Below the pieces are notes generated by a model that ran no database searches, was not told where the DNA came from, and saw only the letters and a list, made by a program, of their open reading frames with translations. The translations under genes and the position numbers were made by a program. Below are positions 1 through 40,802 of a stretch of DNA of 64,000 nt, one piece after another. This stretch comes from Piscicola geometra (lineage: Eukaryota > Annelida > Clitellata > Hirudinida > Piscicolidae). The stretch's first letter is position 1, and every line of letters starts with the position of its first letter. The stretch spans positions 1,043,184 to 1,107,183 of the forward strand of contig OX030970.1 in NCBI GenBank assembly GCA_943735955.1, in the 5' to 3' direction.

Positions 1-1195
1 TGGTGGATTGGGATGGATGGATGGAAGATGTTTGGTGGATTGGGATGGATGGATGGAAGATGTTTGGTGGATTGGGGTGGATGGATGGAAGATGTTTGGT
101 GGATTGGGATGGATAGATGGAAGATGTTTGGTGGATTGGGATGGAAGGATGGAAGATGTTTGGTGGATTGGGGTGGATGGATGGAAGAGGTTTGGTGGAT
201 TGGGATGGATGGATGGAAGATGTTTGGTGGATTGGGGTGGATGGATGGAAGATGTTTGGTGGATTGGGGTGGATGGATGGAAGATGTTTGGTGGATTAGG
301 ATGGATGGATGGAAGATGTTTGGTGGATTGGGATGGATGGATGGAAGATGTTTGGTGGATTGGGATGGATGGATGGAAGATGTTTGGTGGATTGGGGTGG
401 ATGGATGGAAGATGTTTGGTGGATTGGGATGGATGGATGGAAGATGTTTGGTGGATTGGGATGGATGGATGGAAGAGGTTTGGTGGATTGGGATGGATGG
501 ATGGAAGATGTTTGGTGGATTGGGGTGGATGGATGGAAGATGTTTGGTGGATTGGGGTGGATGGATGGAAGATGTTTGGTGGATTGGGATGGATGGATGG
601 AAGATGTTTGGTGGATTGGGATGGATAGATGGAAGATGTTTGGTGGATTGGGATGGATGGATGGAAGATGTTTGGTGGATTGGGATGGATAGATGGAAGA
701 GGTTTGGTGGATTGGGATGGATGGATGGAAGAGGTTTGGTGGATTGGGATGGATGGATGGAAGATGTTTGGTGGATTGGGGTGGATGGATGGAAGATGTT
801 TGGTGGATTGGGATGGATGGATGGAAGATGTTTGGTGGATTGGGATGGATAGATGGAAGAGGTTTGGTGGATTGGGATGGATGGATGGAAGATGTTTGGT
901 GGATTGGGATGGATGGATGGAAGATGTTTGGTGGATTGGGATGGATAGATGGAAGAGGTTTGGTGGATTGGGATGGATGGATGGAAGATGTTTGGTGGAT
1001 TAGGATGGATGGATGGAAGATGTTTGGTGGATTAGGATGGATGGATGGAAGAGGTTTGGTGGATTGGGATGGATGGATGGAAGATGTTTGGTGGATTGGG
1101 ATGGATGGATGGAAGAGGTTTGGTGGATTGGGGTGGATGGATGGAAGATGTTTGGTGGATTGGGATAGATGAATGGAAGATGTTTGGTGTATTGG
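1..1195. repeat. 32-bp tandem satellite, open at left edge
   Basis: About 37 head-to-tail copies of a 32-bp unit, made of three GGAT steps followed by AAGATGTTTGGTGGATTGGG. Copies differ mainly by single substitutions (A/G in GGGATGG versus GGGGTGG, ATGTTT versus AGGTTT). The array is cut by the window start and decays over 1195-1350. Because 32 is not a multiple of 3 and the unit has no stop, all three forward frames stay open; this is not coding evidence. Confidence 0.95.
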
Positions 1196-1528
1196 GATGG
1201 ATGGATAGAACGTTTTGAATGGATGGAAACGTTTGGATGGAGGAGGTTAGATGGATGAATAAGTTGGAATGGAAAGAAGAGGTTGGATCAATGAATAAGT
1301 TTGGAGGGAAGAAAGAGGAAGGATGGATGGGTGAAATAAATGGGTCAAATGGGTAAGAAGGTTCTGTGGTTGAAAGGACGGGCATTTGGTGAGCTGGATG
1401 CGTCCGAATTGATAAGATGAGTGTGCGTGCGTGAGTTTGTGTTTTTAAGGATGTGTGAGTAATAATGGTTAAGTCAGAACGGCAGAATACCCTTTGATAC
1501 GTTGATCACAGAGCCCCCGAGACCAATC

Positions 1529-1790
<262 letters not shown>

Positions 1791-1799
1791 CGTGTTTGT

Positions 1800-2918
1800 G
1801 GGTACGTATCTGTGAAACACATGTGAAGTTATACATTTAATTCATTGCAGATTCCTTTCTCCCAGTTCCACTCATCTCCACGGCAGTATTGACCCCAGCA
1901 TGGGCTGGCTCTGACATTCACATTACCGACTCAACTATCCATCGATTTTTTCTTTTGTTATTATTCTTTTTTTCAATGACAATCTTTCCAATAATCGTTT
2001 ATCACTTCACCGTTTTTCCTGCCTTTAATACGAATACTAATTTTTTTCCCAATTTTATTTTTTCTTTAAAAAGTGTTTTATGGTTTGAACCTCCGATCAT
2101 TATTCTCCCCTTAACTCCTCATTCATACCATACGCATACATTTTCTTTTTGAAAAAATAATTTATGAAAAAATATAATATTTCCTCCATTTTCCAGCGTA
2201 TTCTTCTCAATGACTTTTCGTTTCTAATCTGGTTTTTTGTACTTATCGCGTTTTTTGTCTTTACTTCAATTTATAATTCTCCACTAAATATCTCCTTTTT
2301 ACGTGCTTTATCCACAAACGCACCCATTTTTTCTACTTTATGAGATGAACTTACCAACAAAACACATATTTTATTCATTAATTTATTATTATTATTATTA
2401 TTTTACAAATATTTTATCTATTATCTACTCTGGATTTAAACATTTTTCTATTTCGATAAATGAATCCCAGAAATATTTTATAATTTCTTAAACGAATCTT
2501 CAATGAAACAAACCAAAATTAATTAACTAAATTAAATTAATACAACACTTTTCTGTAGATTGACTTAATTTTGTTTCTTTAATAACCTCAAAAGACATAA
2601 CTAATATAATTGTAATAAATCACACAAAACAAATTCTTTGCCTGATAATTACACTACAATGATAAAAAACAATTCTCTTTTGATTCTGGGATAATTCCAT
2701 CTTTATTCGAAACAGAGAAGAAAGATAAGGAAGCCCTCACTGCTTCTGAATTCAATAAGTCTCAGCCCCGCATCAAAGCACTCATTCTTCATGCGTAATA
2801 AAAATAAAAAATGGAAAAATATAATAATAATAATATTTATTATTGTTTATTACTTTAATATGCTAGGAATAACTAATAAAGAGTCATTCAGCCACAGAAT
2901 TATTCACATATCCAAGCA
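1800..2918. other. Gene-free AT-rich stretch
   Basis: Unique AT-rich DNA with short homopolymers. I see no conserved protein segment or RNA gene. Short open frames here lack any family signature. Confidence 0.6.
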
Positions 2919-3325
<407 letters not shown>

Positions 3326-3329
3326 GTCA

Positions 3330-5326
<1,997 letters not shown>

Positions 5327-5334
5327 CTTTTTTA

Positions 5335-6985
<1,651 letters not shown>

Positions 6986-6989
6986 TGAA

Positions 6990-7736
<747 letters not shown>

Positions 7737-7865
7737 CAAGTGTAAGTTTATTTATATGTATGTCTATATCTTTGTATACTAGAGTTATGCAAATGTATAC
7801 ATTTTAATTGGGTACATCTGGAAAAATGAATTCCAGTATTAAGTGGATATATCTTTCTATCTATG

Positions 7866-7992
7866 CATGCATCCATCCATCTATCCATCCATCCATTCAT
7901 CCCTCCATCCATCCATCCACCCATTCATCCATCCATCCTTCCATCCATCCATCCAACCATCCGTCCAACCTTTCACCCAACCATCCACGCAT
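7866..7992. repeat. (CATC)n imperfect microsatellite
   Basis: A tetranucleotide CATC array with many single-base variants. The same motif (GGAT on the other strand) recurs at 17518, 19213 and 59503 and as the core of two minisatellites. Confidence 0.95.
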
Positions 7993-8136
7993 CTTTATCC
8001 TGAACGATTTTTCAATTTATCACATGGCATCTTGGAATTCCTCTATTAATCCTCATCCATTCACAGCTTCATCAACTTCCTGTTATTTTTTTCATTACTC
8101 AATCTATATTTTAATATTAAATGTAAAAAGATGTTT

Positions 8137-8206
8137 AGTAGTTGTGGTGGTGGTAGTAGTAGTAGTAGTAGTGGTGGTGGTGGTGGTGGTGGTGGTGGTA
8201 GTAGTA

Positions 8207-8294
<88 letters not shown>

Positions 8295-8323
8295 AAATAG
8301 TGCAGTAGTAGTGGTAGTAGTAG
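8137..8323. repeat. (GTA)n/(GTG)n trinucleotide array
   Basis: A compound trinucleotide array: a GTA run, a GTG run, then a long GTA run. (GAT)n runs follow at 8386-8445 and 8681-8760. Confidence 0.95.
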
Positions 8324-8879
8324 TGTCATATTATGATGAGCCTGGTAGCAATTTTAAAGGTTATTGAATGACTGGCGGAGATAATGATGTCAATGATGAT
8401 GATGAAGATGATGATGATGATGATTATGATGATGATGACGATAGTAATTATGATGCTAATGGTTTTACATCTTTTTAAAAAAAAGTAAAGTTTATAAATA
8501 ATTAAGATGATACGACGCATGATTTTGGGATAGTCGGAAAAGATCGGGAGCTCAAAAATAACAAGTTCGGGGGTAGTAAGAGTGGGCGAAACCATTTAGA
8601 AAAATTACACGATGTCTTCTATTGATAAAAGTTCAATTAAATCATAAGTTACTGCTGATAATGATCAAACTATCATAAAAAAGATGATGATGATGAGGAT
8701 GATGATGATGATGGTGATGATGATGATGATGATGATTAAGATGATGATTAAGATGATGAAAATACGCGCGAAGGAGATGGGTACGGGATGATTGATGGCG
8801 TCTCTAATGAATTCAGACGATAAGAAGATGAAGAGGGAGAAGAAGAAGAAGAAGTAGTAGTAGTAGTAGTAGTTGGCAG

Positions 8880-9510
8880 GTGATGCGGTGCGCAATTAAG
8901 ATTACCTCAATTATAGTGATTTAGTTTAATTAGACTTGGAATTATAGTTTTGTTGTTGATGCATTTATGATAATGCTGATGATGATGATGATGAGTAGCT
9001 TTTAAAGTGACAATAAGAACTAAAAATCTTTTTAATTTTATTTAAATAACAACAAAATTCTACATTCATATTATTTTAAGTGTAAATAAAAGGAAGGTAT
9101 GATAAACGACAGTAATACATTTTGTGACGTAATGTACTCAGAGATTTAAGTCCGTATTTTATTACGGACCTAAAAAAAAGTTTTTTCGATTTGACGATAA
9201 GTTTTTGTGGTAGATGTGGTACCACATATAACAGTGGTATTTGAGTTGCTGTATGGAGATGGTAAGAGAAAGATCATATTTGAAAACGAAGAACAATTTA
9301 AAGAAGAAATATGAAAAGTATTCGCTTTGAAATAATTTAAGAACTTCCAAATGGCTCACCATGGAAGCGGCAGTTTAATCGTCATGCTTAAGAGAATAGG
9401 TTTTCCTATTTGAGAGTGTGTGTTTGTTTATACGAAAGGATTTTAATGGAAAATATATTCAGAAGTTGCTTCAATAAGTCATTTTTATAGCCCCATCCAC
9501 TCAGTTTGTT
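8880..9510. other. Gene-free AT-rich stretch
   Basis: Nothing recognisable. This is the DNA upstream of the receptor gene; a (TG)n-rich block follows at 9511-9655. No promoter element can be assigned with confidence. Confidence 0.5.
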
Positions 9511-9955
9511 CATTGGTGTATGTGTGTGTATGTGTGTGTGTGTGTATGTTTGTGTGTGTATGTGTATATGTTTTTATGTTTGTGTGTGTGTGTGTGTGTT
9601 TGTGTGTGTGGGCTTGTGTGTGTGTGCTTGTGTGTGTGTGCTTGTGTGAGTGACTATGACTTGAAACTTCTATTGATTTATCCTGAAAACCCTCTTGTGA
9701 TGACGGTGAAAGAGCTGAGGGGGGAGTGGAGTGATGAATGGATAAAGAAAGGAATGCATGAATTATTGGATGGGAGAATGAAAGCATGAAACGAAGAATG
9801 GAAAGAATGGATGAATGCAAAAATAATTTCACTAAATGACCATAATTGCTTATCTTTTGAAAAACTTTTTCACAGTTTTGAAAAGACGGTGGCAAGAAAG
9901 GAATAATGACGTCACTAAAGTGAAAATAGAAAAGAAAAGAAAGCAACCGGAAGCA

Positions 9956-33753
<23,798 letters not shown>

Positions 33754-34030
33754 AAATGCTCTTATAGGCACTTTTAAACGACATTTACTGCCATACATTT
33801 TGATAATTGAATTTTAAATAATATTTTTGCAAAAGAATGTAAGACCAATCAAGAGTTAAAACCATTTTCTACCATAGTTTCAAACTAAGTTCAGAAAACA
33901 TTTTAATTGCTTACTTATTTAACTATGTTGTAGTGGTAACAAAGGTATCTTTTGTGAGTTGTAGATTGTGTTTGTGATTAAGTTCGTAACCTTGCATTGA
34001 TTTTCTAAAAAGTAATTTATTTGTTTTCGT

Positions 34031-34036
34031 AATAAA
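34031..34036 (+). promoter_or_regulatory. AATAAA poly(A) signal of the receptor gene
   Basis: The hexamer lies 278 bp after the receptor stop codon, in the 523-bp gap before RECQL5. It is the best candidate 3'-end signal, but no cleavage site can be seen from sequence alone. Confidence 0.45.
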
Positions 34037-34276
34037 GTTTGGTACTGTGACTTTTCTTGGTTTTAAAAAGCTTGGACAAATTATATTATTTTTATTTTAC
34101 TAGGGAAGTTATTTTAAGTTGTAGGCATATACCTTTAGTAATATACTATATATATATATAGTTGTAGGTATAAATAAATTGAGCAGTTGACAATCAGTTT
34201 AAGCTGAGGTTTACTTTTAAGCTCAACGTTAACTTTTAAAGAGACAATTACTTTAGGAGGGATTCTTCTGCAAATA

Positions 34277-37200
34277 ATGGCGGAAAAGTCAGAAAACCAA
34301 AATGATTTAGTTTTTAAAAAGTTGAGAGAAGTTTTTAAGCATGAAAATTTCAGATCGAATCTACAAAAGCAAGCTGTAATGGCTGTGGCAAAAGGTAATT
34401 CATTGAAAACATTTGCAAAATAATCTTAGAATTACATTTCTCAATATCAATAAACAATTTTTTCAAGTTTTATGTTTACATTTCAAATAAAAGTAAAATA
34501 TAGCATACCTTATTGCCCTATTGAGTTATTATTTCCAAGATGGCCACTTTTTTATCCTTCATTAATCGTCCCTCAGGAAGCCATGACGTGTACGTCTCCA
34601 TGCCGACTGGAGCGGGAAAGTCTCTCTGCTACCAACTGCCCACCATTGTCTCAGGTCAGATCTTTTATTTTATTAAAATTTAGGTCTTAAATTGAACTAG
34701 ATTTTTTTTAATGTTTAATTTTTTTTTATTTAATTTTTTTATATTAAAATAATTTAGATTCTAATTTTTATCTAGTTTCCACACACAATCAAACCCTAAC
34801 CACAATATCTCCAACATTCTTCCCATTCTATTCCTCATCACCCACCCAACTTCCCCTTAACACTAACTCTACCCACCCCTGTCCCCGTTACACCGACCCA
34901 AACCCTTACCCACCATACAGGCAAGATAGGTCTGGTAGTTTCACCACTGTTAGCCCTCATCCACGACCAGATCACCCACCTTAGGAAACTCAACATTGTC
35001 GCACACACTCTCAACTCCAAAACCCTGGCAGACGAGAAACGATTTGTTGGAAATTGAATTATTTTGTTGTTATTAATATTATTATCATTTAAATTTTTTT
35101 ATTAATATAATTATAGTTTATTTCTTTATTCAATCCTAAATCTATTCATTTCACCATGGTAAAATGTCATGAATTTTCACATAACTAATTTCACGCCCAT
35201 CCTTATCATCATCATCATCACCGCCACTATCATCATCACCACCACAGATCCTAAACGACTTGAAATGCAAAAGACCCTCCATCCAATTCCTCTACATCAC
35301 TCCTGAAAGAGCGGCAACTTCCCACTTCACTGACCTCATTTCAAATCTCGTCAAACGTGACCTACTTTCATACTTCATCGTGGACGAGGCGCACTGCGTT
35401 TCCCAATGGGGCCACGACTTCAGGCCAGATTATTTGAAATTAGGCTTTTTCAGGGATTGCCTGGGCGGCAACATTCCTTGTATAGCGCTCACTGCCACCG
35501 CCACCAAACACGTGGTGGACGATATAAGGAGGAGTTTGAAGATGCGAGATGACCTTTTGACCTTCAAGTCTTCCTGCTTCCGGGAAAATCTTTTCTATGA
35601 GGTGTCTTTGGTGGTATTTCTTCTGTCATCACAATACATCAGCACCCATTGACCAGCCATCACCATTCTATCCACCCCTTTTTAAACCACCACAATCACC
35701 ATCAGTCAAACCACCATCACCAACCACCACCATTACAGATAAAGTACAAAGACCTTTTAAATACTTCATCATCGTTATCATCATCGGGTGATGAAGAAGA
35801 TTTGATGGCATTCGTCAGAGAAACATTGGCGGGAAATGGTGTAGTGGGTGGCTTGGTGAGTGGTCAGGGGTTGTGGGTGGCTTGGTGAGTGGTCAGGGGT
35901 TGTGGGTGGCTTGGTGAGTGGTCAGGGGTGACTTTATAGAATCCTAATTCTGAGTATTTAACTTTTTTTAAATTTCGAGTATTTATTTTGTTAAAAGTGT
36001 ATTTATCAACGTTGCATCAAGCCACCCTTACCCGCTCTCAACTTCCCATTTCACCCACCAACCTTTATCTTCCACTAACCCCTTAAATCATCCACCCACT
36101 GTCTTCTAACCCACCCCTCCACCATCTGACCATTCACCCACGCCCTCTCTTCCACACCCTCAAACAGAGCACGGGCTGTGGCATCATCTACTGCCGAACC
36201 AAGCAAAAATGCGAAGACCTCGCATCCAGCCTATCAGCGAACGGCATTCCAACGCTGGCCTATCACGCAGGACTTAAAAATGAACTTAGGTCTCAAGTGC
36301 AAAATGATTGGCTGGCCGGGAAGCTGAGGGTGATCGCTGCTACCGTTTCCTTCGGGATGGGGGTGGACAAGGCCGATGTGAGGTAGGGTGGGGAGGTGGT
36401 GGAATAGAAAATTTCTTTCACTTTTGTTTTTGTTGAAGTGAAAAGATTTATTCTTTTTGCTAAAATCATTTTTATTTTCACTCTGACCCAATAACAAACA
36501 TCTAAACTCCACTCAAACTTCACTCACCCAACCAACCCCCCCCCCCTTCAACCACAGATTCGTGGTGCATTGGGACCTGCCCAAGTCAATGGCAGGCTAC
36601 TACCAAGAGGCGGGAAGGGCTGGCAGGGATGGAAAAAGGGCCTTCTGTCGCCTTTACTACTCTACCAGGGAGAAGAATACCGTGGCGTATTTGATCAACA
36701 GTGAGTTGCATCAGAAAGAGAAGTCTAAAAAGGTGGGTGCGGTGCATTGGGTAGGGTGGGGCGGGTTGTAGGGTGGGGTGGGTTGGGTAGGGTGTTTTGT
36801 ATCGATATTGTAGTCTGGATTAGGCTGTAGATTTTTTGATGTTTCGGAACTTCGAATTTTTAAGCAATTTTGCGCAAAACGAAAGTTGTGTGTACTCTCT
36901 CATTACCCCCCTCACTAATACCACCACTACTACCACTAATACCAACAACCACACCACCACTTCTACCACCACTAATACCACCACTACAACCACCACTACT
37001 ACCACCACTACATCCACCACAGGGCAAGCCAATCGACAGGAAAGCTCTTGAGGAGGCGTGCATGCGAAGTTTTGAGAGCCTCGTCAACATGGTGGAAAAG
37101 CCGCAGTGAGTAAAAAAAGTTTAATTATTTTTTCACTAATTATTATTAATCAGAGAATAATTAAGAACAGTATTTAGATGACTTTTTCTAAAATTAGTTT

Positions 37201-39865
37201 TTATAATGATTTGGTGAAATTGTATTTTTTTCAAGTTTATTTATAATTGTTTATATTTTTTTTAAAACGCAATAATCCTTCAATATTCAACCACCCCAAT
37301 CTCCCCTCATATCCACCTCATTATTCACCCATTTCCGGTAAAGATGCAGACACGCTAGCTTATGCAAGTTCTTTGGTGACAAGATGGACGGAGGGTGTAG
37401 GACGTCGTGCGACTACTGCCTCGATCCATGCAAAGCGAAGAAAGAGTTCGAAGAGATGATGAGGTGGGGAGGGGGGTGAAGGAGGAGAGGTGGATAGGGG
37501 GAGTGGGATGGAAGAGGTGGGTGGGTGGTGAGGGGGTGCAAGGGAAGTGGGTTGGATGATTAGTTGACGACATTTGTGGCTTCTTAATCCATCATCCCTA
37601 AAGTTTGTCATCACTCAAACCATCATCATAGTCACTAAAAACCAAATTCACCACCCAATCGTTATCAACCCCACCACCATCATCATCACCACCACTATCA
37701 TCATCACCACCACCACCACCATCATCATCACCACCAGGTGTGCATCGTCAGGAAGATATGGAGGAGGACATTCGTGTGATGATGATGATACTGGGGATCT
37801 TTATGGTGGTGGTAGGAAGGGCAGTAAGAGGTGGGTACTCATTAATATGTATGGGTCTTAAAATAGATTCTTTGAATATTCATATTTAATTAATATATTC
37901 ATAAATGATGAATCATCATCTACATCGTCATCATCACCACCACCACTAAAGAGAAGCTGACGCGTATAGTGGTGATGATTATGACAAAGGTGGCGCTGGT
38001 GATGATGATAATGATGCCGAAGAGAGATTCAGTCTAATAAGAAGAGAGTTGAAGAAAAGGAGACAAGTATGTCATGAATATTAGTCAGATGGTGTTGATG
38101 ATGATGGTGGTGGTAATTATGATGATGAAGGTAATGATAATTATCCCATTTTTGACCTAATTAAATCAACCAATACGATAGCAGAAAGACACAAAGGTCA
38201 CGTGGGAGGCAGCCAATGAGGATTGTCCGTTGAAGGAGGCTAATAATAGAAAGATACCTGAGTTGATGGTCAAGGTGGGTGGGTGGAGGATGGGGGAATT
38301 TATGGAAGAAGTGAGGGGGGGGGATGGGTTGGAGGGTAGAGGGGGGAGGGGGAGTTTGGGAAAAAATCTTAGTAATGTGGTGGCTGGGTGGCGATGGTGG
38401 TTCTGGTCACTTGATTACGTCATCCAAACTTCTTCCTCTGACGTCACCACAGGACAGAATGTCATTCCTGAACAAGTTGCAGACGTATTTGAAGTCTAAT
38501 TATGAAGCCGCTCACGATGATGATGATGATGATGATACTGCTGCTGCTGCTGGGGGTGGTGCTGGTAATGATGGTTTGATACTCGATTTGGCGGTCGATA
38601 TAGAGTTTGAAGGTTTCAAGGTGTGTGGTGATGATGATGATTTTTATTATCAATACTACTATCATCATTATTATTATTTCTATTATTATCGCTATCATTA
38701 TCATCACCACCACTAGGAAAACAAAAGTGCAGCGCTGTACAAGAACTTCATGGTGAAGAAGATGATGATGATGAAGAGGATGAGTGGAGAGGGAAAGTTG
38801 TATGAGGGATTTAAAGGCAATTATAATAATAATATTACTAATAATACTACTAATAATAATAATGGAAATAAAAATAAGAAAATTAACACTTTTAGTACCG
38901 CTAATGAGTTTTTAAAGGTTAATTTAATTAATAATAATAAAAGAAAAATGGACATTGATGATGATGATTTTGATACTAAGAAGATAAAAGTGGATGATGA
39001 TGTCAAGAGTGATAATGCGAATAGTAGTAGTAGTGGTAATAATGGTGGTACTGATGATGATACTACCAAATCCAAGTTTTTATTTCAAACCGCAAACGAA
39101 CTTTTGAAACAGCAGTCCAATAATAATGTTAATAAAGACAAAAAAGCTAATATTGTTAATAAAAGCCATAAAGCTAAAAATGATAATAATAATAATGTTA
39201 AAAAAGATAATAATGATAATAATAATGTTAAAAAAGATAATAATGATAATAATGTTAAAAAAGATAATAATGATAATAATAATGTTAAAAAAGGTAATAA
39301 AACTAATGAATTGACAAGCAATGCCGTCTTTGTGGGAGCAAAAGAAAATAATAAACATAAAATGGATAATAATAATAATAATAATACTCAACAAAATAAT
39401 AACAATAGTAATAATGATGATGATAATGATGATAAAGTGGTTGACTTCAAAGCCAAGGCGAAAGAAATAATCGTGATGATCACACCGGTGGTCAGTCGAC
39501 GTGTGTCGAAGGTGATTAATTAATTATGCTAATTATAATAATTATTTTAATTATACTGAATTACAAGTATGGTGATGATTATTATTATTTTAATTGTGGT
39601 TATAATGATTAATTATATTATCCAGAATGACTTTAAAAGAAAGTTGGCTGAGATTACTAAGATGATTCTGAGACAAAAGATCTTGAAAGATGAATGTGAG
39701 TTGCTTTCCATTTATCTAATTAAATCTATTTAAATTTTATCAATTACATATCTAAATTAATTTAATTAAAAAATAATTAATGATATTTCATTCATTTTGC
39801 ATTTAATTCATCTTTTAAATTAATTTTCAGGGGTCAACTTTGCGAAAGGAAATTGCGGCTTATAG
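34277..39865 (+). CDS. RECQL5: RecQ-like DNA helicase 5
   Basis: An ATP-dependent 3'-5' DNA helicase of the nucleus that restrains recombination and transcription-linked damage; animal RECQL5 binds RNA polymerase II and RAD51. Sixteen exons: 34277-34394, 34577-34654, 34921-35045, 35248-35601, 35739-35855, 36168-36382, 36558-36732, 37023-37105, 37344-37463, 37738-37830, 37952-38066, 38185-38274, 38453-38620, 38717-39511, 39626-39695, 39831-39865; 916 residues, all phases agree. Visible motifs: Walker A ([13 protein letters not shown], about 48-60), [17 protein letters not shown] (about 152), [32 protein letters not shown] (about 352), a Cys-rich zinc module (422-461), a KIX-like region containing [13 protein letters not shown] (about 531-640) and a C-terminal SRI-like helix region, which marks RECQL5 rather than BLM, WRN or RECQL1. 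Odd points are an Asp/Ala/Gly insert in the KIX region, a long Asn/Lys/Asp tract before the SRI region and a weak exon-3 donor (GTTGGA). Confidence 0.93.
35851..35935 (+). repeat. 29-bp repeat triplicating a 5' splice site
   Basis: Three copies of a 29-bp unit, each containing TTGGTGAGTGG, lie at the end of RECQL5 exon 5. Potential GT donors occur at 35856, 35885 and 35914. Only the first keeps frame with exon 6. The second would add 29 bases and shift the frame. Confidence 0.85.
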
Positions 39866-40005
39866 AATGGATAAGATATTTAAAATGATTAATTAATTAT
39901 TATAATGATTTAATCAATTAACTAAGATTATTACAGAAAAATATGCATTGAAATGATTTATTAATATAATAAGTTTGATTAATGAAATGATTAAACATTT
40001 CACCT

Positions 40006-40011
40006 AATAAA
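40006..40011 (+). promoter_or_regulatory. AATAAA poly(A) signal of RECQL5
   Basis: The hexamer is 141 bp after the RECQL5 stop, in the 338-bp gap between the convergent RECQL5 and PTGES2 genes. Confidence 0.45.
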
Positions 40012-40203
40012 TACATCAACACTACGAAAGATATTCACCACTTTGTCAGTATTTTCAGTATAAAATCTATATATATACACTCACCCTACCCGTCCATCAA
40101 TTACCCACTATTCACCATCACAGCCAACCATACACAACCCACTATCCCCATCTATTTATAAACGCCTACCAACACCGCCCCACTTAACCCACCCCCCATC
40201 CAC

Positions 40204-40770
40204 TCACAAATTCACCACGGCAGCAGCGTCCTCCCCCTCCTCCTGCCCCGCATCCAGTCCCACCCTCTTGCCGGCATTAGAGGCGATTTCACTTTTAACC
40301 GCATAGAACCACTCGCCGACCTTCGAATTCTGCAAGGCATCGTCGAAGGCAAGGGTACCTTCCATGGCGTTCAAAACACCGTAAACCGACAAATCTGCCA
40401 AATTTGGTTTCGGCCCGCCCATGAATTTGGCGGCGTTCGTCGCGTCTTTTCTATTGTTCGCGCGCTTAACGCCCCTCATCCACTCGTCGCAGCAGCCGTA
40501 CAAGTCCCTCCGGACGTCCTGCGAGAGGTTGTGTCTTTTCTTGAGCATCTTCCCGATCACGTACATGGCGGTCGAGCCGAAGAGGAGGATGGTGGCCCGT
40601 TCGACGCGGTTGAATGTGTGTTCCCATTCGCCCACCTGGTGTGGTGGTGAGGTGGTTGATGCATCGGTGAGGTGGGTGGATGGATGGGTCGGAGTAGGCG
40701 GGTAGAGGATGGATAGGGTGGGTGGTTGGTTGGTTGGTTGGGTGGGTGGGTAGGATGGGTGGGTGGGTGG

Positions 40771-40802
<32 letters not shown>

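Noticed and set aside
8..1172. Overlapping open frames rich in WMDGRCLVDW-type repeats
   Set aside because: All three frames are open because a stop-free 32-bp unit is repeated; the same peptide appears permuted in each frame. No start context, splice structure or domain.
1840..1960. Possible exon near TTCATTGCAG at 1841-1850
   Set aside because: The acceptor-like site is good, but all frames end within about 40 codons and show no recognisable protein.
38821..39394. Minus-strand hydrophobic frames (Leu/Ile-rich)
   Set aside because: Antisense of the Asn/Lys-rich RECQL5 exon 14; AAT and AAA codons read as Ile and Phe on the other strand, giving false membrane-like peptides.
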